This document shows positions 50,059 through 61,500 of a stretch of DNA of 64,000 nt, piece after piece (the first letter of the stretch is position 1; the number at the start of each line of letters is the position of its first letter). Source of the stretch: Procambarus clarkii (lineage: Eukaryota > Arthropoda > Malacostraca > Decapoda > Cambaridae); contig NC_091176.1 of the NCBI RefSeq assembly GCF_040958095.1, positions 45,144,855 to 45,208,854 on the forward strand, given 5' to 3'. Position numbers and translations under genes: made by a program. The notes under the pieces are model-generated. The model made no database searches. It was not told the origin of the DNA and saw only the letters and a list, made by a program, of their open reading frames with translations.

Positions 50059-53000
50059 ATGGATGGTAGGTAATAATACGAATATATAGATGTTTATATA
50101 CATTTTTTACAATATACCTTTTTTTTCTTATTTTAATATATATTATTTTTTTTTTTTTTTTTTTTTAGAACAATCTACACAGCAGTTAATGTTGCCCCCC
50201 CTCCCGCCTGAAATGGTTATAATAGAGGAAGATGATGAACAAGAGACGAATGATTTTGGGATATTGGAAATGGAACTCTGTATTATTAAAGAGAAGAATG
50301 TCGAAGGTGAAGAGAAGACTCACATAGTGTTCCAGATGCCAGCTAAAGTACCAGATTTATTATTAACGGGAGCGGATCCAAAGAATAATGTGTCTCATCA
50401 AGCAAGTACCTACAATATTCTCATGGCAGATGTGTCAGGATCCATGTTCATTTACTGGAATGGTGTAATGACAGGGTGGAACGAATATGTGGCACCTCAT
50501 TTGGTAGGGAGAACGAATCTGTTCGTGTTTGGCAGTAAAGTTGAATTAAAACGATCAGAAACAAACCTAATAAATAGTGATTTTGCTAATGGTCAAACAG
50601 ATTTGACTGGTGCCCTACAAACTATTGTACATGAGGTTTACCAATGTAAGGAGAGGTATATCAAAGTGTTTCTTATTACTGACGGCCATCATAATACAAC
50701 ATTGATTCAGCCAAGTCATGTTATTGACAAAATGAATGAGGTTGAGAATAAGATTTGTGAGGTTTTTGTGTTAGGTGTGGGATGTGACTTTCCCGTTCAG
50801 TATAGTCTGGATATAAGGTCGCGTTTGCACAATGGTAGTACCAATATGCCTTCACTTTTCTGGGCGAAAACGTCAGATGAATTAGAGGAAGAGATGAAGA
50901 AAATTGGTGGATACATATCTGATGGAACTTCACCGATCCTGAAGTTGTCAGTGAAAGGTTTCTTACTGCCAGGGGGTATAGCCAAGGACAAATTCTACCT
51001 GAATGAGTGGGTATATTTTCCCTGTGAACAAGAACAAGTGAAACAACTTAGATTAATATATGGTAATAATGGATGTCACATTTCACCCCAGTTTCGTCGT
51101 ATATCATTATTTGAGTTGAATGAAGTATTTCGACAATGGAATTCGGTTATTATTCAAATTAATAATAAGAAAGAACCAGTTCCTTCAGATGTATTACCTT
51201 TAATGGAAAGAATTTTGAAATCAATTCAAGCTAGTGAGGAACTCAGTAGTAGATCTATTCGAGATCGGTTAGAACAAAAAGAATTTAAAAAATATGAATT
51301 AGAGTTAAGATCCTTGCTTAATAAAATAAGAGTAATATTAACCACTGAAAAATTCCAAAATGAAAAAGATCTGGCTGAAACTATTCTGAGTACAACAGTA
51401 AGAGGTGGAAAATATGAAACTAAATGTCTTCAGATGAAAGGTCATTCAGATGAAGATTATAGAAATGATTGTAAAATGTTCATGGAGATTTATGAAGAAC
51501 AAAAAAAGTTGATAATGCGCATTAAAAATGATCCAGATGATTATTGTCAAGTAACAATGACCTCCACTATATCTGACTTGCAAGATCGAGATTTCCCCAC
51601 GATGTTGAATAGTAATAATAAATATGAGTTTTTAAAACTGTTTACGATCTCTGGCATTCCCGTATATACTCCACATAGTAACTCTGTAACAATCAATCCA
51701 TGGTCATATAGTGTTAGAAGTATACTGAAATGGCCATATACTATCATGAGCCAGGTTGCCATAGAAAAGAGCAAAGTAGTGGAGTTGGTATCTGATAATA
51801 ACTTTAATGCCATAATCCCGATCTTTTCTCAAGATGCTTCCCAAATTATGGCCCCATTAATGGGTACAAGACTCTATGCGATGTGTGCGACTTATGCAAT
51901 CACAAAAAATCCATACATTATTGATTTTGACATTCACATGGCAGCTTTAGGAGTGACCTGGATGAGGATTCTGTTTGAAAACCCAACTCAGCCTAGGCCT
52001 GAGTTTGTGCGATTGCGTATTGCACACATAGAAGCAACAGCAACATCGGGGTATCTCCACCGACCAAGTTTTAAGAAATATTGGCAAGTGCTTATCAATG
52101 ACACGGCCCAAGCACTCATGACAGAGAGTTTTGAAAGAAATTTGGGGGAAAAACCCATAAAATGTGAGTCACTAATTAAACCTATGTTTATACTTTACTT
52201 ACATCAACGAAGTGATGAGACTCCTCTAGAGGATAAAGTTGTTATCAAAGTTGTGAGGATGATTCTCTTAGAATACATTGGTCGTTGCCTTTCTAAATAT
52301 AAGAAACAGGAAAAGAATTCCACACCCTTCACTGATTTCTTTGCCAAAACACTTGTTGATGAAAAGCTTAAAGAAGAATGGGTGAAGAACTACATTGCGA
52401 CCTCAGAAAACCTAACCCTTAAGGATTTTTATACCTTAGAAGAGGTTGAGAAGACAGCCAGAAAACATTTTAAAGACGAGGACATGCAAAATATTAAGGA
52501 AAAGTTAATTGAACAGATCCCCATAGCTGTGGATATGAAAAAGGTAGAGAAGCTACGGGATGTTTTTCTGGCTGGAGATATATCTTGGTTTTCATTGCGA
52601 ATTTTTGCTAAAGAAGTTGGTCTAAAGGAAGACGTTATTGACAATATGTTTAATGAACACAACGTGTTTATTTATACTGCACATGCCCTACAGTATAGAG
52701 ACTCTCGTGAACGGCTAACTTCAAATGTTAGTGATAACGTCCAAGCTTTAGTGACTCAGCGGGTTCACCAGGAGAATTGTCTCAATATTTACAAGGAGTT
52801 TGAAAATATAATTGTTCAACATAAAAAGGATTTGTGGTTGCAGGAATATTTATCAACACACAGAGAAATTGTGCGCCCCATGACAAGGTCACAAATCCTA
52901 ATAGAGGCTTCTGGACGAGGAGTTCAGGTAACAAATGATACTTTTGAAGAAGTGTATAAGAAATACCGACCAAATGTAGGGCTGTTGGGTAATGCTTGTC

Positions 53001-53245
53001 AATGTCGAAATTGTCCTTTTTACCTGATACCCAGTAAAAGGTATAATCAACACTTACATTTAGCACGTCATTATTCTTCAAATTATCCTCATCATTTGCA
53101 CTCGGCAGCCTATTTTTGCAGGCATGAAGACATAGCAGATGCTATCTTCTACCAAGAGTCTATTAGTAAGTCTCAATTAGATAATGCTTTCATTGAGGAC
53201 CTTACATTTTTACTAAATATATATCAAGAAATGGCCCCCTACTGA
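50059..53245 (+). CDS. vWA-domain protein with C-terminal zinc motif (spliced)
   Basis: Proposed exons 50059-50065 and 50169-53245. The donor is GATG/GTAGGT, and the acceptor is a 26-base T run ending TTTAG at 50168. Splicing starts the protein MDEQSTQQ (about 1027 residues) from AACAATGG context. A vWA domain covers about residues 60-260: DVSGS is the metal-binding DxSxS, a Thr follows in GQTDLTG, and the Asp in LITDGHH completes the site. A helical, Lys-rich middle and a conserved-looking block (PVYTPHSNSVTINPWSY, IFSQDASQIMAPLMGTRLYAM) follow. Near the end CQCRNCPFYLIPSKRY...HLHLARHY may bind zinc. I do not recognise this combination; vWA domains usually mediate protein contacts. Confidence 0.75.
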
Positions 53246-53569
53246 TGATTAATTATTTAATAATTCATCCAGGGCCACCCGATGTGGGTGGGCCAACTCA
53301 ATTGTTATTATTGCTGTGACCACCTCTGTTGATTTTCCCCTACCTAAGCTTTATTAATTAAACTTGGCTCGTGCCATATTTAAGGTTAGTAGTAGTATCT
53401 ATCATTCATGTCCTATTGTACTCACTACACAATTTTATGTTGTATTTATGTATGTAGTTAGAAAAATATATTTATTGGAATGGTTGATTTCCTTCATTTT
53501 CCCAGAGCATCTTCACACAAATTTTATAGCATATTAACACAAACAAGGTTAAATCTGGCACACACACAC
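53246..53569. other. Spacer with AC tract
   Basis: No gene supported. (CA)n at 53560-53575 and AATAAA-type words near 53452-53476. Confidence 0.5.
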
Positions 53570-54259
53570 ACACACTCAGCTTTCAGCCTCTGATTCTGCT
53601 ATTGAGTTCAATAGGTTCTTCTCTTCCATTGGTTCATCCCTTGCTAATGATATTTCATCTTCCAGTACTGACATTAAGGACTATCTTACAGGGAACTATC
53701 CCCAGTCTCTGTACCTAAAGCCTATTAGATCTTTAGCCCAAGTCACTTGAACTCCAAACCTTTCCAGATATTCTAAAAAAAGCGAGAGTAACGCCTGTTC
53801 CCCTTAACATTGACAAAACTTTCTATATTCTGTTTGGCAATACTCATCACATCTTTTCTTTTTACCCATTAGTTTTAAGCTGTAGTCATTAATGTTTTTC
53901 CTGCCCGAAACGCTTTGCGTAATAGTGGCTTTAGGCATTGTATGTACTAGCTCTATCTATAAGCCAACAAACTTTGTAAATCTCTTTATGTGTACCTTAC
54001 CTAAATAAAGATTGTACCACGCCCTGCCCTGGTGACTCTATTACTCCCTTATCTATCCATATCTCAACTATGGTATTTGTGCTTGGGGCTCTACTACCCA
54101 AAATCACTTACGTCCTCTAATTACTCACAAGCTGCTATTAGGACAATATCCAATTCTGGCCCCAGACATCACTCGGTACCCTACTCAAATCCCTGAATAT
54201 GTTAGACATTAAGTCACTGCACATTCTCTGTTTTTTCAACAATGTTCCCCCAAATAAAA

Positions 54260-54260
<1 letters not shown>
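53570..54260 (+). mobile_element. Non-LTR retrotransposon fragment
   Basis: Two degraded plus-strand pieces. Near 54050-54130 the frame reads LIYPYLNYGICAWGSTT followed by LRPLITHK, the hallmark C-terminal part of Jockey/CR1-type reverse transcriptases. Upstream, 53600-53830 contains matching ORF fragments broken by stops. 53900-54010 carries CCCGAAACGCTTTGCG, a word also in the SINE at 23401-23673. Inactive. Confidence 0.7.

Positions 54261-54311
<51 letters not shown>
54256..54311. repeat. (ATT)n microsatellite
   Basis: About 55 bases of ATT repeat. Confidence 0.95.
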
Positions 54312-54313
<2 letters not shown>

Positions 54314-54339
54314 AACACTTTAATAATAGTGGATATTCT

Positions 54340-54526
54340 ATTTTCTAGTTCACTCTCTTGTTGGTTGGTGGCATCTTCTGTGTTAACATCTTACGCTCGT
54401 TCTTGAGGTACTAGTTCACTCTCTTGTTGGTTGGTGGAAAATTCATTCTTCTGTGTTAACATCTTATTCTCGTTCTTGAGGTAAATCAACTCTTTCTTTT
54501 TCTTCCTCCCTTATATATTCTATTTT
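54340..54526 (-). repeat. Tandem copies of the coiled-coil gene 3' end
   Basis: CTAGTTCACTCTCTTGTTGGTTGGTGG occurs at 54347, 54411 and 54528 with following TGTGTTAACATCTTA and TCTTGAGGTA words, so the end of the gene at 54527 has been duplicated twice downstream. Confidence 0.8.
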
Positions 54527-54770
54527 CTAGTTCACTCTCTTGTTGGTTGGTGGAAACTTCTGGTAGATAACAACATTCTTCTGTGTTAACATCTTATTCT
54601 CATTCTTGAGGTAAATCAACTCTTTCTTTTTCTTCTTCAAGTGTGTTTCCATTCTTTTCAATTTTTTAATCAACTCAGCTTGTCTCTGCCTAGGGTTAAT
54701 CTGGGAAAGCATCTTCGTACAACTTTTTCTTGGAAGGGCAGCAAAGCGTGTGTGGTGGGCTGGCTGGATG
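54527..54770 (-). pseudogene. Small coiled-coil protein, damaged start
   Basis: The minus-strand frame 54527-54712 encodes 61 residues, MLSQINPRQRQAELIKK then KKKKELIYLKNENKM, a basic-leucine coiled-coil. Upstream in the same frame the sequence resembles the start of the gene at 62999 (a FAALP...K-like stretch), but the position of its ATG reads ACG here. Either the shorter ATG at 54712 is used or the gene is dying. It is related to the small coiled-coil gene at 62999. Confidence 0.5.
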
Positions 54771-54860
54771 GCCGTCCGTTAGTGGATGTAGTGAGAGTGG
54801 CCACGGATATTTATATATGTGGCTCAGCTAACACAGTGCTTCCGGCAACCAGCTATTAGT
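54755..54860 (-). promoter_or_regulatory. Shared promoter block, copy 2
   Basis: Minus strand: TGGTTGCCGGAAG, TATATATAAATATCC, CACTCTCACTACATCCACTAA, the same order as at 27845-27962 and 62907-63000, directly before a gene related to the one at 62999. Confidence 0.7.
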
Positions 54861-55234
54861 CAGAACCGGGACTTTTATGTGGTACTTATTACTATCTAGC
54901 TTATCTAGGCAATTCACAAACACAACGAAAACAACATATGTCCCATACAGTCCTGCCCTTTCGATAACCTACACTGAATACACTGAATAATAATTACCAA
55001 GGCAAAATTTAAACAAATAAAAACATGCACACTTTTATTTAATGAAAATTACAGTGGAATTAATATGGAATGAAACATGTCAACCCTTTGTGACCATTGA
55101 AAAAAAAAAAATCCTTATTCTTGCATCTTTCATATTGTTAAGCTAAACAATGTCCCAGGTTCTTTCCTAAGTCATGCATTTGAAAATAATTTAGTTTTAT
55201 TATCTTCTTAGCATGAAATGTTTTAGGATTGTTG
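54861..55234. other. Spacer
   Basis: No gene seen. Words near 55030-55230 contain AATAAA-type signals for the minus-strand gene ending at 55235. Confidence 0.5.
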
Positions 55235-56302
55235 TTATGGTAGTTTACATATATTATGTGTTTCTTCATACCCTAAAAAGATCAGAATATTTGCTATGAT
55301 ATATGAATCTTGATGATTCACCCTTGTTTGCTTCATTACGTGTTTGTTAAAATTCCTAACCTCCCATTGAATCCAGTTATATTTATTTTTAACAAGAGAG
55401 TTTAGAATTGTTACGCCTACATCCATTCCATTTATGTTTCTCCTACATTGCCAATGTATTTTCTCGGGCCAAACCATACTGAGCAACAGCGCTTGCAGTT
55501 TGTATTCGACTTCACGTTCAGCCATATATTGGCACATTCGTTCCTTATCCCTATGATTACTATTAATGTAATCTTTATATTCTGTCGTATATAGCTCTTG
55601 ACTAGCCGATATGAACATAAGAGTAAGGCGGTTTATTTCATTCAACAGACAAGCACAAGTTGAACTACTCTCACCTTCTAAATGAAAATTACACTGTAGA
55701 TCATTATTGCTGTTTTTATTTGTGGTATAGAAGGTAATACTCTTTGTGGAATCCTGGTATCCATTAATCAAATTTTGGGCGAGTAAATGACAAAGATTTG
55801 TAATACTATGTAAAACTGGTGGAAATGTATAAATATTACCCCGACGGTATAATACATTTCGATATTCATTAAAAGATTTATTTATTGTTATTTTGTCTCT
55901 AAATGTGTGGATGTTCTTATTTCGGATATCGAAGACTGCCAGATTTTGTAAAACAGGTAATTGGAATAAGATTTGATTATTTCCATAGACCCAGACATAT
56001 TTTATATCATATTCTGACACCAGAGTTTCTAGACATTCGCTTAAGTTATTTAATTCTTCTTGATTTTGGTTTAATTCTTCATCTGTTATTTCATCTTTGT
56101 TCGTTTTTGTATTTATATCTAGATACCTATTAATGCATTTGAAGGGGAAATGAAAGACCGATTTATCTACATAACAATAACCATTAGCCATATTTACTAC
56201 TGAAGCAGAGGCTTCGTATAGGATATATCGTTTATGGACATATCCATTCGATTCAGAAAAAGTTTGTATATAATTAAAAGCTAATAAAAAACAATTTTCC
56301 AT
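55235..56302 (-). CDS. Hypothetical protein, paralogue 2 (355 residues)
   Basis: Paralogue of 47670-48743 on the opposite strand. Shared blocks: LLAFNYIQ, YILYEASASVVNMANG, DKSVFHFPFK, KYVWVYGNNQILFQLPVLQ, HSITNLCHLLAQNL, then CNFHLEGESSSTCACLLNE and WPEKIHWQC. Both copies keep the Cys/His cluster, so it is probably structural or metal-binding. Asn-rich segments differ in length. Both are intact, so the family is likely under constraint. No confident fold assignment. Confidence 0.7.
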   Translation of the reverse strand: MENCFLLAFNYIQTFSESNGYVHKRYILYEASASVVNMANGYCYVDKSVFHFPFKCINRYLDINTKTNKDEITDEELNQNQEELNNLSECLETLVSEYDIKYVWVYGNNQILFQLPVLQNLAVFDIRNKNIHTFRDKITINKSFNEYRNVLYRRGNIYTFPPVLHSITNLCHLLAQNLINGYQDSTKSITFYTTNKNSNNDLQCNFHLEGESSSTCACLLNEINRLTLMFISASQELYTTEYKDYINSNHRDKERMCQYMAEREVEYKLQALLLSMVWPEKIHWQCRRNINGMDVGVTILNSLVKNKYNWIQWEVRNFNKHVMKQTRVNHQDSYIIANILIFLGYEETHNICKLP

Positions 56303-56579
56303 TATTATTAAACCTCTATTTTTTTAAAGAAACAAATGTATATAAGTATAGTTTAATATTATCAGATGATATAGTTTTGTTTATTGTTCATAGCTTTATT
56401 TATAATAACAATACCTGCTGGTCTAATTGTAAAACTTATTGTTCAAAAATTATAAGTATAACCGTTAATCAATGCTTTTTGGGGTTCAAACCAGCATATG
56501 TTTGATATTCTGTTAAAATAATTTTTTTTATGAATTTATTATAACTAAAAAACAATAGGAAAAAAAGAAAAAAGTAGCA
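56303..56579. other. Divergent AT-rich spacer
   Basis: Lies between the starts of the genes at 56302 (minus) and 56580 (plus). No clear TATA box can be singled out. Confidence 0.45.
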
Positions 56580-57620
56580 ATGGGGTTAATAAGAATTTTA
56601 GTTGCTATAATCCTAATTATAGTCGTTATAATAATTATTTATTTACGCGGAAAACGTATCAATGTCAGTAAGGCTATCAGACATGATCCGATTCATGAAA
56701 CAACATTACAATCCACCATCAGTCCAACAATAACAAAATTATCTGAAACATTACAAACCACCATCAGTCCAACAACAACAACAACAACAACAACAACGTC
56801 CTCTGAAGTACTTCAAGAAACAACATTACCATCCACCATCAGTTCAACAACAACAACAACAACAGAGTCCTCTGAAGAATCTAATATAATCATCTCAAAG
56901 TTGGAATCATTATTCTCCCCGTTTATCAGAGATATAAATACCTATAAAGGTCTCGTAATTATTCCTAAACCACCAATTTCGTATAATCCTAAGAATAGAA
57001 TCGAAAGTGAGAATACAATCATTAAGCCTTTTAATAACTTCCTTTTAAATTACAATAAAATCCACAGATATTTAGATAATAATATTGTCTCAAATAACAC
57101 AAATTATGTATGGCAAAATTCTGATTACGACAAGGGATATTATACCAAAAATCCAATTATTTTAATATTTCCTTGGAATATTAATGATTTGAAACCTAAT
57201 GTTTATACAGATCAAAGTGAAATACAAGATGTTAAATTACAAAACCATATAAATGCAGTACGGACCAAATCACATAATAAAAGAAAAAAATTCGACATGG
57301 ACAAATTGTGGATATCATGTACGCATGCGGCAAGTCAAGATATATTTATTCAGGGATTCTCTAAGTATGATTTTCCAATTAAAGAAAATTCATTACCACC
57401 ATTTGTGGTAATGAAACTTGAACTTCAAGATGGTAATAATGAGGTGGAATGTAAAATGGTGGCTAAGAACATTAATTCCTCAGAAACCTTTGCTAACATT
57501 AAATTTAATATCTATGTGGAAATCTCGGAAGAAGAACATGAAACAGGAGGAAGATCAGGACTCATCCCTGATATGGTTTCCGATTATGAGTCCAGAAACG
57601 TAATATTCGAGAGAATGTAA
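56580..57620 (+). CDS. N-anchored Thr-rich membrane protein, 346 residues
   Basis: Starts MGLIRI, then a 17-residue hydrophobic stretch (LVAIILIIVVIIIIYL) and a basic RGKR, as in a signal-anchor. Residues about 40-110 are Thr/Ser-rich with three copies of TLQTTISPT-like sequence and ACA codon runs, a possible stalk. A folded domain follows to the end, with mostly beta-type sequence (FVVMKLELQDG, IKFNIYVEISEE). This shape is found in envelope proteins of some large arthropod viruses, but I see no specific match. A cell-surface or virion role is inference. Confidence 0.6.
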   Translation: MGLIRILVAIILIIVVIIIIYLRGKRINVSKAIRHDPIHETTLQSTISPTITKLSETLQTTISPTTTTTTTTTSSEVLQETTLPSTISSTTTTTTESSEESNIIISKLESLFSPFIRDINTYKGLVIIPKPPISYNPKNRIESENTIIKPFNNFLLNYNKIHRYLDNNIVSNNTNYVWQNSDYDKGYYTKNPIILIFPWNINDLKPNVYTDQSEIQDVKLQNHINAVRTKSHNKRKKFDMDKLWISCTHAASQDIFIQGFSKYDFPIKENSLPPFVVMKLELQDGNNEVECKMVAKNINSSETFANIKFNIYVEISEEEHETGGRSGLIPDMVSDYESRNVIFERM

Positions 57621-57780
57621 AATTATGGTATCCTGTATTCAATGCAAGAAATAATTATTTTGAATGCTGAAAAATCAACATTGAATGTCCTATTCAAAAT
57701 AATGTGCGTTTCATTTCATTTCAATAAGATAAAATTAACATTGGACTTCAAAATAGGTATTTTTTCTCACCCCATAAAAA
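57621..57780. other. Spacer before the coiled-coil gene
   Basis: Short AT-rich spacer with two related words (ATTGAATGTCCTATTCAAAATA, ATTGGACTTCAAAATA). Confidence 0.4.
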
Positions 57781-60763
57781 ATGAGTGAAATTGTTAAAAC
57801 AATCTTGAGTATGGTACATTTCCCTGAGGATGGGACCTCAGGTTTAAGAGAACGTATAAATATAAAAACTTATTTAAACAATGTTTCTGCTAAAGATGAT
57901 GATGAAACAAGAACAATCATATTACTAAATAAATTGTTTCATTTATTCGATCTATCTGATCGATACATAAAATTAATAACTAAAACATATCCTCTTATTA
58001 AAAGTCAATATCAACAAAAGGAAACCATAGCTTTATTAAATAAACAATATGATGAGTGTAATATGGAAAAAAAATTCCTAGAGACTGTGATAGCAGAAAA
58101 AGAACGCAAAATACTCGATTTAAATAAACAAGTTGACAAGTTTACAACTGAAATAGAAAAACAAAAAAATATAATAAACAATTTAGAAATTGAAAACAAT
58201 AAATATGAAGAAGAATTGAAAACCCAAATATTTAATTTAGATCAATTAAATGAATGTGAAGATAAAATTGAGGAAAAAGACAAACAAATAAAAGAATTAG
58301 ATAATAGAAATATAGAAAAAGATAAACAACTAACTGAAAAAGACAAACAAATAACAGAATTAGATTATCAAATTAAACAGTTAAATATTCTAATTAATTC
58401 AAATAATACTGAAATAAAATCTAAAAACGTTGAACTCAATAAAAACCTACAACTATGTACCACACAATTATCTGAACAAAAACAAGAAATAAATAGAATA
58501 AATGAAGAATTAACTCAAAGTTATAGACATATTAATGAAAAACATCAACTAGAAGAAACTTACAAAAATGAACTTGAGAAATGTAACTACGAAAAACATG
58601 AACTAGAAAAAACCTATATGAAACAACTTGAGGAACAAAAACAAGCCCATCAACGGCAATATAAGGAGTTATTATCACTCAAAACAAAAGAACTTGAGAG
58701 ACATCAACAAGCAGAAGAAACTTATAAACAACTTCAGGATCAAATGCTAAATAAATATAATGAATTATTGGCGAATATAAACACAATAAATAATTCTAAT
58801 AATACATTATTTAATAATTTTTAAAAAAAATCTATATTATCAAATGATGATATAACTGAATGTTTTTCAAATATATTGTTTATAAATAATAGTTATTCAA
58901 GTGAAAAAAATAAACTAATTGAAGAAATAATAATAAAGATTATTGATCATTTTAATACAGAACACAAGAATTATATTCAACAAGAACACATAAATAGAAT
59001 GGCTAAGTTAAATGACATTATTAACAATAGTAATTATAATAATAATGATCTACAACCGGAAAATATAGCAAATATATTATTTACTAACGAGGAAGAAAGA
59101 GGGTTATTTAATCATATACTAAATAGTTTCAAAACTAATATTACTGATGAAATAGTAGAAAAACACAAAAAAGAATTAATGCCTTATGTTGATTTAAATG
59201 TTGTTTTAAAGCGTCAGTTACAAGAACCAAATTATTTGGCTAAAATGTTAGTAGATGAACTTGCATCTATGGATTTAGTTAAAGAAAAGATAATAGAACA
59301 ACTTGCGGATTTATACAAATATACAAAAGAAACAAATTATGAAGTTATAAAGGTATATACTTTTATTACAATTATATATACAATTTATCAGAACGAACTT
59401 AAAAAAGATTTTAGCATACGAAATATAAAACACTTTTATGTAATTATCTTGCAAGTGATTCACAAATCATATGGTGATACTTCTAAAATATTAGCCATTC
59501 AACAAATGCAGGAATCAGAAAATTCGATATTAAAACAAACAAATAAAGAAATGAATTCTAAAATGTTAGTCATGGCTTCTGAATTAAAAGAATCGAAAAT
59601 ACATTTGTCGATGATTAATACAATTGACGTTTCTTCTGACTATGATGAAACTCTAGTAGAAAAGTTCACTTCTATTATCAGAACTATTATTAATGAACTC
59701 GATGCTTACCTATCAGAGAAGTGCCGAAAAAAATATTTGTTATTAGCATTCGATCAGATTAAAGTAAAAGAAATATTTTGTAGGAATAGTGTTGCCAAAA
59801 ATGAAATGAAACAATTATTCTATTCTCTTTCGAATCATATTTCTAAATTTATATTCTGCGCCCAGTTCTATAAAAATCTTGTTACGGTAATAAACGATAA
59901 AATTCTTATGCCTTCTATTCAATTAAACCTATATTTTTCACAAAACCTATATGACATCGATACTATGAAAACAGCTTTATTAAACTCCCAAAATATAAAG
60001 AAAGCTATTAAAACCCCTTCTGTTTTTCCCATTATATATAATATTAAGGGTTTAACATTGATTGGAGAAAAAATTAACATTAACGACGATGAAATTTACA
60101 AAAACCAAATAGTGTCTATTGATAACAAGGATAACAATTTAAAATTACTTACATTATTGAACAGTGATGATATTGAACAAGAAAAGAAATGGTTTATTGA
60201 AACACAAATAATAAAGAAGTATTTAAATGTAATCGGCGATGAAATCATTTTAAAAACAATTTCCTCTCAGAAAGTTTCATCACAGGAAACAACAAAAACA
60301 TCAAAAACATATAAAACAACAGATTCGGGGACAAAACAAAAAGATGCCAAACAACGATCAAAATTAAATACCCAAGACAGACGAAAAAATGAAATATTGA
60401 CTCTGAAAAAGAATCAAAGAGGAAAACAGTTCATGAATAGGAGAGGAACAGATGGAAAGCAATTGGAAGAGGAAGTTGATATTAATCCAATAAATGACAC
60501 CAGTTCATCAGTTGAAGGTAAAGAATGAGGATATTAAACCAATAAATGACACTAGTTCAATAGTGCTAGAAGAAAAGAAGGAGGTTGAAAAGGAAATAGA
60601 AGAGGATGTAATAATGCTAGACGAAAAGAAGGATGATAAAAAGGACTTTTTTTTTGGGGGGGGGGGATAATAATAAAAAAATTAAAAAAAGGAGTAGCAG
60701 GTCGGGGAGTAGGCAAATTAACTCAACTCCAAAAAAAGAGGGAAAGAGAATAGAAAGATTTTA
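57781..60763 (+). pseudogene. Long coiled-coil protein with one in-frame stop and broken tail
   Basis: Open from ATG 57781 except for one TAA at 58822-58824; frame and style continue unchanged to a TGA ending at 60528. Residues about 80-345 are a Glu/Lys/Gln/Asn-rich coiled coil with near repeats such as EKDKQITELD. After the stop the sequence is helical and globular (DLNVVLKRQLQEPNY), then has a basic, Thr/Lys-rich tail. From 60530 a DIKPINDTSS-like copy of the preceding sequence repeats in another frame and runs through T and G runs to a basic end (stop about 60763). So the original protein may have been about 990 residues. I cannot tell premature stop from readthrough. No known family. Confidence 0.6.
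60646..60667. repeat. T9 G12 homopolymer run
   Basis: TTTTTTTTTGGGGGGGGGGGG interrupts the tail of the coiled-coil gene and is a likely slippage or assembly-error site. Confidence 0.8.
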
Positions 60764-61440
60764 AGAAAACATTCAGCCTTTGATTATATACTACTTATCC
60801 ATTAAATTATGTGTTTATGATCTAACAAAATAATCTAGAATTAGAATTTAGTAATCGGCCTATATTAATAAAAATATAGAAAATATTAATGAAAATAACT
60901 TGTATTGATTCAGCAACCTATGGTGGAGGGAGGGGGATGGGATAGTGGTATAAAAGGAGAATTTCTGCCTATTTAAGAGTCACAAACCCTTGCTCTCTCT
61001 CCAGCTCCAGTGTCAGGTGTACAGTCTACTGAAATTAAGCAGTTTATCATTCAGTAGGGTAGTGGCGGGCGTCATTACAGTTTAACTATTGATCCATATG
61101 CAGTCATCTAGTCCATCAAGAATTACATAACAACAAGCTTCAATAATCAATTCCTTACCAGTTCAGTTTATGAATCAAATCATAAAAAAAACCACACACT
61201 CGTATTTCTTATTGTTATAGTGCCTATATTAACTACTTATGTGTGCAATGATCAGGTACAGCCGAAGCTGAAGGAACAAGTCAGAATATACCACTTCCTA
61301 AGCCATTTGGAAACATATAAAGAGAGTATAGTGTAAAATGATTGACTTGTAATTATTTGTCTCTTTCAGGTAAATTAACATTTAGAGATTGATTTTTTAT
61401 TCATTATACTACAGTAAAATACAATTATAATAGTAATTTT
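60764..61440 (+). promoter_or_regulatory. Promoter and leader region of the Ser-rich gene
   Basis: TATAAAAGG at 60949-60957 with TTAAGAGTCAC about 30 bases on. A donor GTCAG/GTGTAC lies at 61016/61017. CTCTTTCAG ending at 61369 may be the acceptor, or with following GTAAAT a second donor. The first ATG in the main frame with good protein context is at 61501. Confidence 0.55.
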
Positions 61441-61500
61441 AATTTATTGTTATTCGTTCTTTCCTCCCTCTATCCTCCCCCACCCCTTGTTTCCGAACTG

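Noticed and set aside
56580..57620. Assignment to a named viral envelope protein
   Set aside because: Only the architecture matches; no sequence motif supports a specific name.
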